Below, one piece after another: positions 26,545 to 36,300 of a DNA stretch of 64,000 nucleotides. The notes under the pieces are model-generated. The model saw nothing but the letters and a program-made list of their open reading frames with translations. It ran no database searches and was not told the origin of the DNA. A program made the position numbers and the translations under genes. The first letter of the stretch is position 1, and each line of letters starts with the position of its first letter. Where the stretch lies: NCBI RefSeq assembly GCF_040784935.1, contig NZ_CP160680.1, forward strand, positions 434,001-498,000, read 5' to 3'. Source of the DNA: Lewinella sp. LCG006. Its GTDB lineage: Bacteria; Bacteroidota; Bacteroidia; Chitinophagales; Saprospiraceae.

Positions 26545-27257
26545 GACTTCAGTTTATCCAACCACTCATCGCTCAATTTATCTACCGACGCAATGAGGTC
26601 TTTGTTCCATTCGCGAGACAATACGCTCAGTTCTTCCTGCTGGTAGCGCCTTTCAATGATGTTAAAAGAATCCTTTTCGTAATACAGTACATCGACCGGA
26701 TAATCGACATCGTTGGCGCTGATTCGGGTGGCATCAAAAGAAAGGAAACCGGCCTTGAGCGCAAACTTTAAAGTCGAATTATATTTGATCACCCTATCCA
26801 GAATGGGTTTCCCGTAACCATTGTTCCCGATAATAACGAAAGGCGACCCATCGGCCACTTCCACCCAATTGCCCTCCGGATACAAGAGGTAAATCTTGTG
26901 CTCATCGTCTTTTTCCAATTGCCCACCAATGATGGTAAAGAGGTTAAAATCCAGCCCTCCTTCCCGTAGAGATTTCTTATCTTCTACCGCTACCTGCTTC
27001 ACTTCTTTGGCAAAAGCATTGACGATTTTGTAAAGCTTGTTGAAGGGTTCCTCCCGCTCTTCGAGGGTTTCCTTAAAGTAGGTCATGGCTTTATCGCGAA
27101 CGGAGCGCAACCCGGAAGTCATGATAAAAAAGGAATGGCGATTTTCATTAACGGTAAAGACTTTTTTAGCCCTACCCGTAGAGCTACCAGAGGTAATACG
27201 GGTATCGGCAATACCGATAAAACCCGTTTTGGTTTTGATGCCGAGGCAATAGGTCAT
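26541..27257 (-). CDS. Anbu proteasome-related peptidase
   Basis: A 238-residue protein of the Anbu family, relatives of HslV and 20S beta subunits. The start MTYCLGIKTKTGFIGIADTR would expose Thr after Met removal as N-terminal nucleophile, with Asp17 (numbered without Met) and Lys30/31 completing the usual Thr-Asp-Lys site. The middle has a strand-helix pattern typical of Ntn hydrolases. Encoded immediately after the alpha-E gene (stop and start adjacent) and overlapping the transglutaminase gene. Anbu forms helical or ring assemblies in other species; substrates are unknown. Confidence 0.9.
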   Translation of the reverse strand: MTYCLGIKTKTGFIGIADTRITSGSSTGRAKKVFTVNENRHSFFIMTSGLRSVRDKAMTYFKETLEEREEPFNKLYKIVNAFAKEVKQVAVEDKKSLREGGLDFNLFTIIGGQLEKDDEHKIYLLYPEGNWVEVADGSPFVIIGNNGYGKPILDRVIKYNSTLKFALKAGFLSFDATRISANDVDYPVDVLYYEKDSFNIIERRYQQEELSVLSREWNKDLIASVDKLSDEWLDKLKS

Positions 27258-28226
27258 TTATTGGTTTTGACTTGAAGTTTCTTGGATAATGGTATTTACC
27301 GCTCCAAAGGAAGTGAAAATTAGCGAAGACGCCAGGTTTAAATCTAGCTGAAATTGATCAATGTATTCATGTAATCCGCGCTCAAAGATTTCTTCCATAT
27401 TGGTCTGTTCCATTGCTAAGCGCATCCGGCTCAATTCTGCCGTTGCAGGATGTGATGTATCTCCGGTAATACTCAACAAAGAACGCTCGGCCTGGATGAG
27501 GCATTTGTACATCGAACGTGGAAATTCTGGATCGAGCAGCAAGTACGCCGCAATCCCCAGTGGCGTCAGCTTTCCGTTCTTCTTACGGTACATATCGTAA
27601 GCCGTCACTGATTTGAGCAAAGCCACCCATTGCACCATATCCAGCGGCGAGCCCAATACCTGAGGCGTAGAAACAATGAAGTGATATTTGACATCCAGCA
27701 CTCTGGAGGTCTTGTCGGCCCGCTCAATCAGGCGGCCCATTTTGGCAAAATGCCAGCCTTCGTTTCTAGAAATAGTAGCGTCGTACATGCCGTAAAGCAG
27801 CTGACAACCGTCTTTTATCTTTCTGAAAAATTTACGCGGATCTTTCTTTTTCCACTTCTCTTTTTCATTGCCTTTTTTGACGAAGTAGTATAAATAATTG
27901 ATCTGTTCCCACACTTCCTTCGTGATCTCCGAACGTACAGAACGTGCATTTTCCCTGGCATAGTTGATACAGGAAAAAATCGAATTCGGATTCTCGGGAT
28001 CGAAGCCCATGAAATAAATCACCTGGTTTTTTTCCGGGTCACCATAGCGCTCGGTGTAGATGCCCCAATCACCCGTAGCCACAACCAAGGGCTGCCACTG
28101 TTCGGCCTCTGATGGGGGCATCTCCAACGCAAGGTTAAAATTGACGTCCAAAAAACGGGCATAATTTTCAGCCCGCTCAATGTAGCGATTCATCCAATAG
28201 ATCGTATTTGCAACTCTATTTAACAT
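27258..28226 (-). CDS. Alpha-E domain protein
   Basis: A 322-residue all-helical protein beginning MLNRVANTIYWMNRYIERAENYARFLDVN, the characteristic start of the alpha-E family (R-x-A-N-x-x-Y-W-x-x-R-Y-x-E-R-A-E-N). REGs at HFAKMGRLIERADKTSRVLD repeat a similar motif. Function unknown; it is linked with circularly permuted ATP-grasp and Anbu/transglutaminase genes, where a peptide-tagging system has been proposed. It starts 9 bases after the ATP-grasp stop, so translational coupling is likely. Confidence 0.93.
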   Translation of the reverse strand: MLNRVANTIYWMNRYIERAENYARFLDVNFNLALEMPPSEAEQWQPLVVATGDWGIYTERYGDPEKNQVIYFMGFDPENPNSIFSCINYARENARSVRSEITKEVWEQINYLYYFVKKGNEKEKWKKKDPRKFFRKIKDGCQLLYGMYDATISRNEGWHFAKMGRLIERADKTSRVLDVKYHFIVSTPQVLGSPLDMVQWVALLKSVTAYDMYRKKNGKLTPLGIAAYLLLDPEFPRSMYKCLIQAERSLLSITGDTSHPATAELSRMRLAMEQTNMEEIFERGLHEYIDQFQLDLNLASSLIFTSFGAVNTIIQETSSQNQ

Positions 28227-28235
28227 ATTTTTCTC

Positions 28236-29675
28236 TTACTTATTCAAGACCCAGGTATCCTTGCTACCGCCTCCTTGTGATGAATTAACGACCAATGACC
28301 CTTTCTTCAAGGCTACTCGAGTGAGTGCGCCGGGGATGATCTTGATTTCTTTGCCGTACAAAATGTAAGGACGTAGATCGACATGGCGGCCTTCAATACC
28401 CTCATCAACGAGGGTGGGTACCCGCGAAAGACTGATCATTGGCTGGGCAATGTAATTGCGAGGGTTGGCCTTGATTTTACGGACAAACGCTTCCTGTTCC
28501 GCTTTGGTGGATTTCGGACCGATTAACATCCCGTAACCGCCGGAAGCATCGGTTTGTTTGATCACCAAATCAGCAATGTTTTCAATGACGTGGGCGCACT
28601 CCTTGGGATCAACGCAAATGTAGGTTTGCACATTAGGCAAAAGCATATCTTCTCCCAAGTAGTATTTGATAATTTTTGGGACGTAAGCATATACCGCTTT
28701 ATCATCCGCCACACCCGTACCAGGAGCATTGACCAATACCACGTTCCCTTTAAGGTAAGCCCCAAAAAGGCCAGGCGTACCGAGTAAGGAATCTTTGTTG
28801 AAAACAAGTGGATCGATATAATCATCATCTACCCTACGATAGATAACATCCACTTTTTGGAGCCCTTTGGTAGTGAGCATGTAGACCATATCATTTTGCA
28901 CGACCAGGTCACGGCCTTCTACCAGTTCCGCCCCCATCTGCTGAGCGAGGTAAGCATGTTCAAAATAGGCAGAATTGTAAGCACCTGGCGTGAGTACTAC
29001 AACGGTAGGCTGCTCGCGATCCGGCACCAATGATTCCAGGGTATCCCTTAACAAATGAGAATAATTGGACACGGGACGAACGCTCAGTTTTTCAAAAATA
29101 TCGGGCAGTGTTCTTTTTAGAATTTCCCGATTTTCGAGCATATACGATACGCCCGAGGGACAGCGCAGATTGTCTTCCAAAACGTAGAAGTTGCCATCGC
29201 CACCCCGAATCAAATCACTACCCGTGATGTGGCACCACACTTTTTGTGGCGGATTCAGCCCTACACACTCTTTCAGAAAAGTAGCACTGGACAGGATCAG
29301 GTCCGCAGGAATAATCTTGTCTTTGAGGATTTTTTGCTCGTGGTAGAGGTCGTCAATAAACAGATTCAAGGCGATAATACGTTGGCGCAAGCCTTTTTCC
29401 ATCTCTTCCCAATCCTCCCCACTAATGATTCGAGGAATAACATCGAGGGGTAAAATGCGCTCCGACCCTTGGTTATCGCTGTAAACATTAAAAGTCATAC
29501 CCATTGACAGCTGGGCGCGATCGGTAGCGAAACGCAAAGCATTGAGTTTTTTCCAGTCCATTTTTTGCATACGGTCCCTGAAACGAACATAATGGGAACG
29601 GACCTCCCCTTGCTCCGAGATCATTTCATCGAAGAAACCACCGGTATCGTAGCCGGCAAAGTTGATTTTTGGCAT
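28236..29675 (-). CDS. Circularly permuted type 2 ATP-grasp protein
   Basis: A 479-residue protein that starts the four-gene Anbu operon. Recognisable segments include YDTGGFFDEMISEQGEVRSHY near the N-terminus, GGDGNFYVLEDNLRCPSGVSYMLENR (the E-D-N-x-R-x-P-S-G motif of the permuted ATP-grasp fold) and the C-terminal LVVNSSQGGGSKDTWVL. The fold binds ATP and would join an amino group to a carboxyl group (amide ligase), as expected for glutathionylspermidine-synthase-like folds. The natural substrate is unknown. No other operon gene precedes it; its upstream 300 bases contain hairpins and a MITE. Confidence 0.93.
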   Translation of the reverse strand: MPKINFAGYDTGGFFDEMISEQGEVRSHYVRFRDRMQKMDWKKLNALRFATDRAQLSMGMTFNVYSDNQGSERILPLDVIPRIISGEDWEEMEKGLRQRIIALNLFIDDLYHEQKILKDKIIPADLILSSATFLKECVGLNPPQKVWCHITGSDLIRGGDGNFYVLEDNLRCPSGVSYMLENREILKRTLPDIFEKLSVRPVSNYSHLLRDTLESLVPDREQPTVVVLTPGAYNSAYFEHAYLAQQMGAELVEGRDLVVQNDMVYMLTTKGLQKVDVIYRRVDDDYIDPLVFNKDSLLGTPGLFGAYLKGNVVLVNAPGTGVADDKAVYAYVPKIIKYYLGEDMLLPNVQTYICVDPKECAHVIENIADLVIKQTDASGGYGMLIGPKSTKAEQEAFVRKIKANPRNYIAQPMISLSRVPTLVDEGIEGRHVDLRPYILYGKEIKIIPGALTRVALKKGSLVVNSSQGGGSKDTWVLNK

Positions 29676-29830
29676 AAATTGTAGTAAAGAAAGATGTGTA
29701 ATCGTGCTCTACAAGTAATATAATAAAATTCGTGGAATAAGCAAAGATAGATTTGAATATTGACGAAGCAACTTCCCGATGATCATCGGCCATGCTGGGA
29801 ATCGGCACCAAGCTGTCCGCTACGCTTCTA

Positions 29831-29869
29831 GCTCCATAAGATCGGGTTTGAAATCCGATCTTATGGAGC
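29831..29869. repeat. Hairpin repeat, copy B
   Basis: A 15-bp perfect stem GCTCCATAAGATCGG / CCGATCTTATGGAGC around a 9-base loop. The core GGGTTTGAAA and the outer GCTCCATA / TATGGAGC are shared with copy C at 50313; copy A at 15680 has CGCTCCGTAG in the same place. Confidence 0.75.
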
Positions 29870-30066
29870 AGAACCGCGTCTATCCCTCATCCTATTCCTC
29901 CTCCGTCCGGCGCGCTACGGGCTGTGGGGCCATACTATCGGGCTGGGCTGCCAACACAACCGTATCTGGTTGAATAGGGTGATAATTGACGGCACAACCC
30001 GCCCAGCCGAGGTCAAGGACGATAAAAAAGAAGCTAAAATTACGATGATGGTGGTGCTTCATTATT

Positions 30067-30258
30067 AGACTTGTTCTGCCGGGGCAGTTTGGTGGGAACT
30101 CTGAGCCAAAGGCGATCAGCGAAGCTAAAATTGATGCATTATCGACCACGCGAAGCCTTTTTTGAGGAGCTTAGCCATAGCTAAGTGACTTAAAAAAGGC
30201 ACAGTGTGGGAAGATAAGGCGCGATTTGCCCCCGAAATGGTCCCGGCAGAACAAGTCT
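30067..30258. mobile_element. Intact MITE (family AGACTTGTTC)
   Basis: A 192-bp element whose ends are inverted copies: AGACTTGTTCTGCCGGG at 30067 and its inverse ending at 30258. It is bordered by a 3-base direct duplication ATT (30064-30066 and 30259-30261). The interior is a long hairpin with CTTAGC / GCTAAG around the loop CATA. No gene. A second copy interrupted by an IS is at 44150-45913, and a single-end fragment at about 57792. Confidence 0.85.
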
Positions 30259-30338
30259 ATTAGGTGGTCTAGGTGCTAATTTACACAAAAAATGGGTTTC
30301 TAAAGGCCAGAAAGGTAGCACTTTACCTCTGTATTTTT

Positions 30339-31943
30339 CTAATCCATCACCTTCAGGATCGCCTCTGCTGCTTCTCTCCCACTTTGGGCAGCACCGTTCA
30401 TGTAGCCCGCAAAATCGCCGCCGCAGTGTTCACCAGCAAAGTAGATGCGCCCTACGGGCAGTTGTTCCGCACCAGAAATCTTGGTAAACTGACCTTTGGT
30501 GTAACAAATATAGCTTCCCAGGTTGTACTCGTAGGTAGGCCAGTGCATGCGGGCCGCTTTGCCATTGTATTGCCCGCTGGCACCAGGGTAAATTTGCTCC
30601 CACAGCGGCAGGTATTTGTTCTTTTGCTCCTCTACGCTACCGGTGCCCAATGCAAGCCCGGAAGGGCCACCAAAAAGAATGGAAAGGCCACCTGTGCCCG
30701 AAGGAGCATTCTGCAACTGGGCATTGTCCCACCCATTAGGAATACCATTGTCACTATAGACAAGGCCAGTATAACCTTGTTCCCGCCAGAAGTGCGACTT
30801 CATCCCCAGCATAAGCTTGGCATTGGTTCCATACCCCACTTCATCAATACACTTCCGCTTGACTTGCGACATCTCGATGGGAAAATCGATCATCCGCAGT
30901 CGGGTAAAAGGCAGGGCCAGAATGACAAAATCGGCAAAAACATCTTCCTGCATTCCGCCAAAGAACAATTGGTAGCGCGTGCCCTGCTCCCGGATGGATT
31001 CTAGTGGGCGATCAAGTTCAATGGCATCTTCATACTTCGCCGCCAGGGCATCGGTGATGCGTTGGTTGCCACCAGCCACCTTGTAGCGTTCATCGCTTTC
31101 GCCAAAGAGAGAAATCTTATCGTCGCTGGTATCAGCAGAAATGAGGAGGGTAAGATTGAGGCTGGATTGCACCTTGGGCGAAAGGCCATACTCCGACTCG
31201 TAGGCCACCTCAATGAAACGTTTGATCCAGCCCGAAGCACCAATTTTCTTGAGGTATTTGGACAGACTCATCTTGTCGAGCTTCTTAACGTAGGGGCTTC
31301 CTGCTTCGTAGCTGATATCTTCTTCTTCCAACAGGTCCATATCGGCTTGCATGCGGGGAGCGAAGGCACGGAATTCCGTCACTACTTCTTCCAGGCTGCG
31401 GTGCTGTCCTTCGAAGAAGAAGGCTTCCTTTTCGAGGGCAGCTTCACTGGCCTGTTCAAAATCTACCAATTCCAGGTCGAACTCGCGGGCCAGGGCCCAC
31501 ATGTCAGCGTGGTTGGTGTCAATAAACTCTCCGCCAAATTCTGTCCAGGTACCCGGCCCCATAGCTTCCTGAACGGTAAACATCCTGCCGCCAATGCGCT
31601 TGGTGGCTTCGTAGAGGGTAGCATTCAAGCCTGCTTTGCGTAAGGTATGGAGCGCGTTGAGTCCGGCAATACCACCGCCTACGATGGCTATTTTGGGTGG
31701 ATCACCACCGATATTCGGGCGTAACAGCAAGGGCGACTGCCGTGCCATGAGCAGACCAGGAAGTACAGCACCACCCAGCAGCACTTTACCTGTGTTTTCT
31801 AAAAACTTCCGGCGATCCAAAGCCTTCTCTCGGGCTTGTTCAATCACTTCGGCAGTATTGGTATTGAGTTCTTCGGCGCGCAAGGCCAGCGCAAAGGCTC
31901 TGCGGACGGTAGAGAAAAGAGGGGTACGGCTGTTCTTTTTCAT
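30339..31943 (-). CDS. Flavin amine oxidase with internal Tat-type signal
   Basis: The frame extends to 32159 but ATG 31943 (MKKNSRTPLFSTVRRAFALA) is favoured, giving 534 residues. Residues about 43-65 (DRRKFLENTGKVLLGGAVLPG) form a twin-arginine-like signal preceded by a 40-residue polar extension. The FAD motif IAIVGGGIAGLNALHTL, the segment EATKRIGGRMFTV, and C-terminal IYFAGEHCGGDFAGYMNG (F-A-G-E-H) are intact. Predicted exported monoamine-oxidase-type enzyme; the substrate is unknown. The upstream leader is full of heptad repeats, which argues against the longer start. Confidence 0.85.
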   Translation of the reverse strand: MKKNSRTPLFSTVRRAFALALRAEELNTNTAEVIEQAREKALDRRKFLENTGKVLLGGAVLPGLLMARQSPLLLRPNIGGDPPKIAIVGGGIAGLNALHTLRKAGLNATLYEATKRIGGRMFTVQEAMGPGTWTEFGGEFIDTNHADMWALAREFDLELVDFEQASEAALEKEAFFFEGQHRSLEEVVTEFRAFAPRMQADMDLLEEEDISYEAGSPYVKKLDKMSLSKYLKKIGASGWIKRFIEVAYESEYGLSPKVQSSLNLTLLISADTSDDKISLFGESDERYKVAGGNQRITDALAAKYEDAIELDRPLESIREQGTRYQLFFGGMQEDVFADFVILALPFTRLRMIDFPIEMSQVKRKCIDEVGYGTNAKLMLGMKSHFWREQGYTGLVYSDNGIPNGWDNAQLQNAPSGTGGLSILFGGPSGLALGTGSVEEQKNKYLPLWEQIYPGASGQYNGKAARMHWPTYEYNLGSYICYTKGQFTKISGAEQLPVGRIYFAGEHCGGDFAGYMNGAAQSGREAAEAILKVMD

Positions 31944-31949
31944 AATTGT

Positions 31950-32158
31950 GTGAGGTGCTTGGTGCGAAAATGTTTCTGACTTTTGGTGCGAGGTGCGGAG
32001 TGTGTGGTGCGAAAAATACTTCCGATTTCCGACTTCTGGTGCTTGGTATAGTTTCAGATTTAGGTCGTTCAAATACATTAAAACCGAAGGGACAACTCCG
32101 ATGACCAAAGGGAAGCTTGCACAAATACCTTGTACGAAGTACCTCGTACCAAGTACCA
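31950..32158. repeat. Heptanucleotide repeat region
   Basis: Upstream of the amine oxidase. Read on the minus strand, the end nearest 32158 gives GGTACTT, GGTACGA, GGTACTT, CGTACAA, GGTATTT. Nearer 31950 lie GGTGCGA, GGTGCGG and GGTGCTT units and CTTCCGA-type units. All are seven-base steps. The same kinds of unit occur at 15006, 36961 and 38825. Confidence 0.6.
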
Positions 32159-33004
32159 CTAATCCATCGTTCCCTGCATCGTCAAGCGATCCGTTTTGCT
32201 ATCGCTTAACTGGAAAGTGATCTTCTCCCCTGTCTGCCAAAGCTTTAGCATCTGCATACTTGGTAAATATACTGGACTTTTGAAGTCAACTGCAATAGCT
32301 TTCATTGGTTTGCCCAAAAAAGTTTCTGCCGATTGCAAGGCCCGACCAGCACTGTACCAACCATGTAAAATGCGGGTCGGAAAACCCATCGCTTTCGCCA
32401 CCAGGGTAGAAGTATGGATGGGGTTAATATCTCCGGAGGCCTTGGCGTACTGTTTGCCCAAACGGGCGGGTATCTGCCATTCTTCGCTAAATACGGGTTT
32501 ATCCGAGCGTATTGCTTCCTCTTTCCTGGGACTTCTCGAACCCGGCTGCTTGCGCTTGCGTTTGGCCAGATACACACTGGTGCAAGTAGCCACCTTGGTG
32601 CCGTTCTGCCAAAAAACGACGGTAAACGTGATGATCAAATGGCCCTCTTCCTTGTAAGGCACCTCCCCTGAAACTTCCATGCTGAAAGGCTCCTGCATAT
32701 TGTAATCGGCCAATTGCTCCAACTCATTGCTCAGGTGTACCAAACCGGGGATGGCAATGGTGAAGGCACTGTCCAACATCAGCGCCGTCTGTGCCCTTTG
32801 CGCCAGGATGTAGAGATAAGCGAAGGGAGCAGGATGCGACCACTCCATCATGGCCACGTATTTTTGCAACGCCACTTGGTCAACCATCACCTCGTCATAC
32901 ATACGCTCCAGTGCAATACCGGCGGGCTTGATCTTTATCCCCCGGCCTAAAGTGAGTAACGAGGGTAGGATGAGTTTCGAGAGGTGGGGAAGTTGAGGGT
33001 TCAT
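32159..33004 (-). CDS. MaoC-family hydratase/dehydratase
   Basis: ATG 33004 (MNPQLPHLSKL) is preferred to 33025, because 33025 lies inside a REP-type hairpin (33019-33050). 281 residues. The C-terminal hot-dog domain has ASGDINPIHTSTLVAKAMG, the hydratase-2 motif with catalytic Asp and His, then FPTRILHGWYSAGRALQ. The N-terminal half is a second, degenerate hot-dog domain. Family enzymes hydrate enoyl-CoA or dehydrate 3-hydroxyacyl-CoA/ACP. It has no fatty-acid neighbours in this stretch, so the pathway is unknown. It follows the amine oxidase gene in map position and lies downstream of the large gene at 33320. Confidence 0.87.
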   Translation of the reverse strand: MNPQLPHLSKLILPSLLTLGRGIKIKPAGIALERMYDEVMVDQVALQKYVAMMEWSHPAPFAYLYILAQRAQTALMLDSAFTIAIPGLVHLSNELEQLADYNMQEPFSMEVSGEVPYKEEGHLIITFTVVFWQNGTKVATCTSVYLAKRKRKQPGSRSPRKEEAIRSDKPVFSEEWQIPARLGKQYAKASGDINPIHTSTLVAKAMGFPTRILHGWYSAGRALQSAETFLGKPMKAIAVDFKSPVYLPSMQMLKLWQTGEKITFQLSDSKTDRLTMQGTMD

Positions 33005-33018
33005 TTTGTTGGTTTTGG

Positions 33019-33316
33019 TGCTCATTCCGACAAAAGGTCGGAATTCGCGGCTATGCTCTCCCGAAATTTCGGGATTGCGGAGGTACTCGCTTCGCTCGTG
33101 GAGTCGTGCTCGCTAAAGCTCGCGTGTAACGGCTGCTATTGTCGACGTAGTCGGTATGATAAAAAGTCTCCACGAATCTACGGGAGAACACTAACCGTGA
33201 GCGCAGCGAACACCCCCCGCGATCCCAATACTTCGGGAGAGCACTACCACTCGCGAAGCGAGTACCCCCGCGAGTGAAACGAGCACCACCGCGATTCCGA
33301 TTTATCGGATGAGCAC
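33019..33316. repeat. REP-like palindrome cluster, four copies
   Basis: Four modules of about 28-32 bases with the pattern GTGCTC, a short CCGA-n4-TCGG-type hairpin, then ATCGCGG or ATTGCGG. Positions: 33019-33050, 33053-33080, 33217-33244 (reverse) and 33289-33316 (reverse). The last ends 3 bases before the stop at 33320. A fifth copy is at 55364-55390, starting on the last base of a stop codon. Between them are more short palindromes such as CTCGCGAAGCGAG. Confidence 0.75.
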
Positions 33317-33319
33317 TCC

Positions 33320-36300
33320 CTAAATCCCCGCCAAACCTACCTCTACCTTGACCACTTCCCCCGTCCGGTCCATGATTTTATCGCTCCATTCCTGGTTCAA
33401 GCGAGCACCTGCTGACTCGAAGGTCTTGCCATCCTGCGTGTGGATTTTCAGGGAAGCTTTATCTGCTAGTTGGTACACAAAAGGTACCTGGCAATACGTG
33501 AAGGCCAGGGTGTTTTTGGGCAGCTTGATGTCCTGCGTCTTTCCATTGACATCCACGTAAGTGAAGGTTTCCGGCGTAGTCAAAAACTCGGAGGTTTGCA
33601 ACAGATCGGCGCGGCATTCGATGCGACCATCTTCGACGAAAACACCCAGTTCGCCAAAACGAGAGAGGATATCTTCTTTCACTTGCCCCGTCATACCCGG
33701 CTGTTGGGCACCCGCATTGCCGGGGGTGTGAGAGTAAGGATCCATGGGGAAAGCACCGTAATTTTCGGGCGTCTTGTGCGTACCCAGGCCAGCTCGAATA
33801 TCATAATAATGCTCGATGAGTTCCTTGACCAGGTCCTTGTCTTCGCCTGCCTTTATGGCCTGCCAGCAATTTTCCTCGACGGCCAGCAAGAGCTTGGAGA
33901 CCATGTGCCAATAGATGGAACCCAGCCCTTCGTAGCCAAAGAAAGTACCTGACCGCCCGGTGAAGGATTGGTGATCAAAAACAGCCTCAAAAGCATCCAG
34001 GATGTGGGCAGCCTCCTTTTGCGGTAAATCTCCGTACTCGCCTTCCGTCAAGGTCGCCAGCACCCGTTCGATGTCTTTTTGGTTATTGAAACTTCCGTTG
34101 AAGTGGTATTCCCCACGAACATCCTGCTCAATCAGGCGACGATCTCCTTTAGCGACCATCTGGCTGAGCAAAACAGACTCCTCCACAGCTGCTGCCGGAA
34201 TGGTATTCTTTACCTCAAAACGAGGGAGCTGACGATCGGGATACAAGATATAGCTGTGCTGATCGGCGCGATAAAGGTCACTTTTGCGCAAAGCTCGCAA
34301 GAGTTCCAAAACTTCTACGGTTGATAAAACTCCGGCACTCAGTACTGCTACCTGCCCTTCCAGCATCTCGTAAAGATGACGGATCGCGATACCACCGTCG
34401 GCTTTTACACTCATCAGGTTGTAGGAATGGTAGAGTTTATCCGGGCGTTCGTTGGCTTTGATCGTATGGTCAGTGAAAGCCAACACATCACTCAGAAAGC
34501 TGGTTATTGCTGTGCGGTTCAGCTTAGTATTTTTTTCAGAAAAGCCAGCGTAAACCTGGCTCCTGTACGCTTCGCCGGCAAGGCCCAATTCGTCTACAAT
34601 CTGCCGACGCAATTGATTACTTATAGAGGCTGACAAGTGGCTTTTGTGTTCCTTAAAGGTTGTTGCAATAGCCGACAAAAGCTGGGCAACTTCCGTTGAA
34701 ACGGAGACTTCGTCTTGTGGTGATTGCGCAAACAAGGTTTGGCAAAAAGTCACGAAACGGCGAATATAGAAGAGCGTTACCATAGAGACACCACTCCCTA
34801 CAAGGGCATTGTTGGCATCGTTCCATTCCGGGCGTTGGGTGTTGAGCCAGATGCCTCCTTCGGGGATAAAGTTGGACAACTTCGCCAGCAAGGTCACCAA
34901 CAGTTTTTCCGTAAGGTTTACCAAAAACACCTCGCCTTGCTTGTTCCAAACCAGTTTGCCATCGGCCCCTTGTGCAGTTACGCGATGACCGATTTCCTCT
35001 TCGAGCTGATGGTCAAAATCAACGGTATCTTGTGGGTCAGCCAATAGCTTTTCGTAACTGCGAATGCGGTAGGGCACGTTGGCGTAAGCAAACAAGGGTT
35101 GCGTGAGTAGTCGCGTAAGCGCATCGGGATGATGAGCTTGCGACAGTTCCAGCAATTTCAGCAGATAGATGATCTGGTGATCCCCCCAATAGCCGATGTA
35201 CGACCAGGGGTCATCCTCTTCGATCACTTCCCAATCGATGCCATTGCGGGTGACCCGGTAAGGGTTGTAACCATCAGGCGTGGAGGCGTTGACAAATTTG
35301 CTGATCATCCCTTCCAGGAAGCGGGGGTAAGACAAGGCCAGACCTTCCCAGTTTTGGAAGATATCGCGCCAGTTGCCCTCGTAGTAGAGCTTCTTTTCGC
35401 CGGACGGTTCCAGCAATTCGATAGAGAAACGATTCCACGGCCGGCTGGGGTCGCCATGTCGGCGGCTGAAGGTGAGGGGCAAATATTCCAAACACAAGCG
35501 ATGCAGTTGGGCATCTCCCTGCTGAGCAGCTTTACCAATGAGGTCGGAATAGGCAAAAGTTGTTGGCAAGCTTTGTAAAAACGCCTGCTGCTGGGTAGCA
35601 ACAGCTTTATTGTAATGGGTCACAAAAGAGATCAGGTCCCTTTTGGTTACGAGGTAATTCTCATCAAAAATACCACCGCGCATGACATTGAACAGCACGT
35701 TACCGAAATGGCGAGCCGTCAGCAACTTATCACTTGTAAGTTGGAGACCATCTGCATTGGCAACGATCTGAGTAAGATGCGCTGTGCCCGCGGCAATATC
35801 TGCTTCCAACACGGAAGACAAATCAGCTGCCCCACTAATCCAATCAGCCAGCGCCACTACCTTTGAGGGGCCTTGGTTGATTTCTGCGACAAAATACCAG
35901 CTCTGGCGCTCTCCTTTTTTCAGCGACAGCGTACCTTCTATAAAATAACCACCCCGCTCGGCCCGAATATCGGTTTCATTGACCAGCGCATGCCCCTGGC
36001 GGAAAGCATGGAGCTGACGAGAGCAGAGCAGATGCGTCTTCACTTCTAATCCCGTAGACCAAACGGTCGTGGCCTGCAGTGATTCACTGGGTTCGGCTTT
36101 ATCTACCGGGATGGAGCTCAGCAGAAAAAGCCCCAATCCAGAAGGGGTGAGCAGTTCGTTTTTCTTATAAGCGTCCAGTAAGGTGCTACGTTCTGTTTGC
36201 ATCTTGAGGTCGATGCCGTAGGGTAAAAGATTTTGCATACCATCCAGCACCCGGACATTGACGGTTGTTTCACTGTGCCCTTCCAAGCGAGATTTTTTCA

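Larger units (their letters stand above)
29676..30338. other. Non-coding gap with a hairpin repeat and a MITE
   Basis: About 660 bases without a supportable gene, between the ATP-grasp start (29675) and the amine oxidase stop (30339). It holds a hairpin repeat copy (29831-29869) and an intact MITE (30067-30258). The remaining stretch, 29870-30066, shows only short palindromes. Confidence 0.6.

Noticed and set aside
30273-31643. Long plus-strand frames opposite the amine oxidase (30273-31004 and 31062-31643)
   Set aside because: They are antisense to a gene with intact FAD motifs and show low-complexity composition without any family features.
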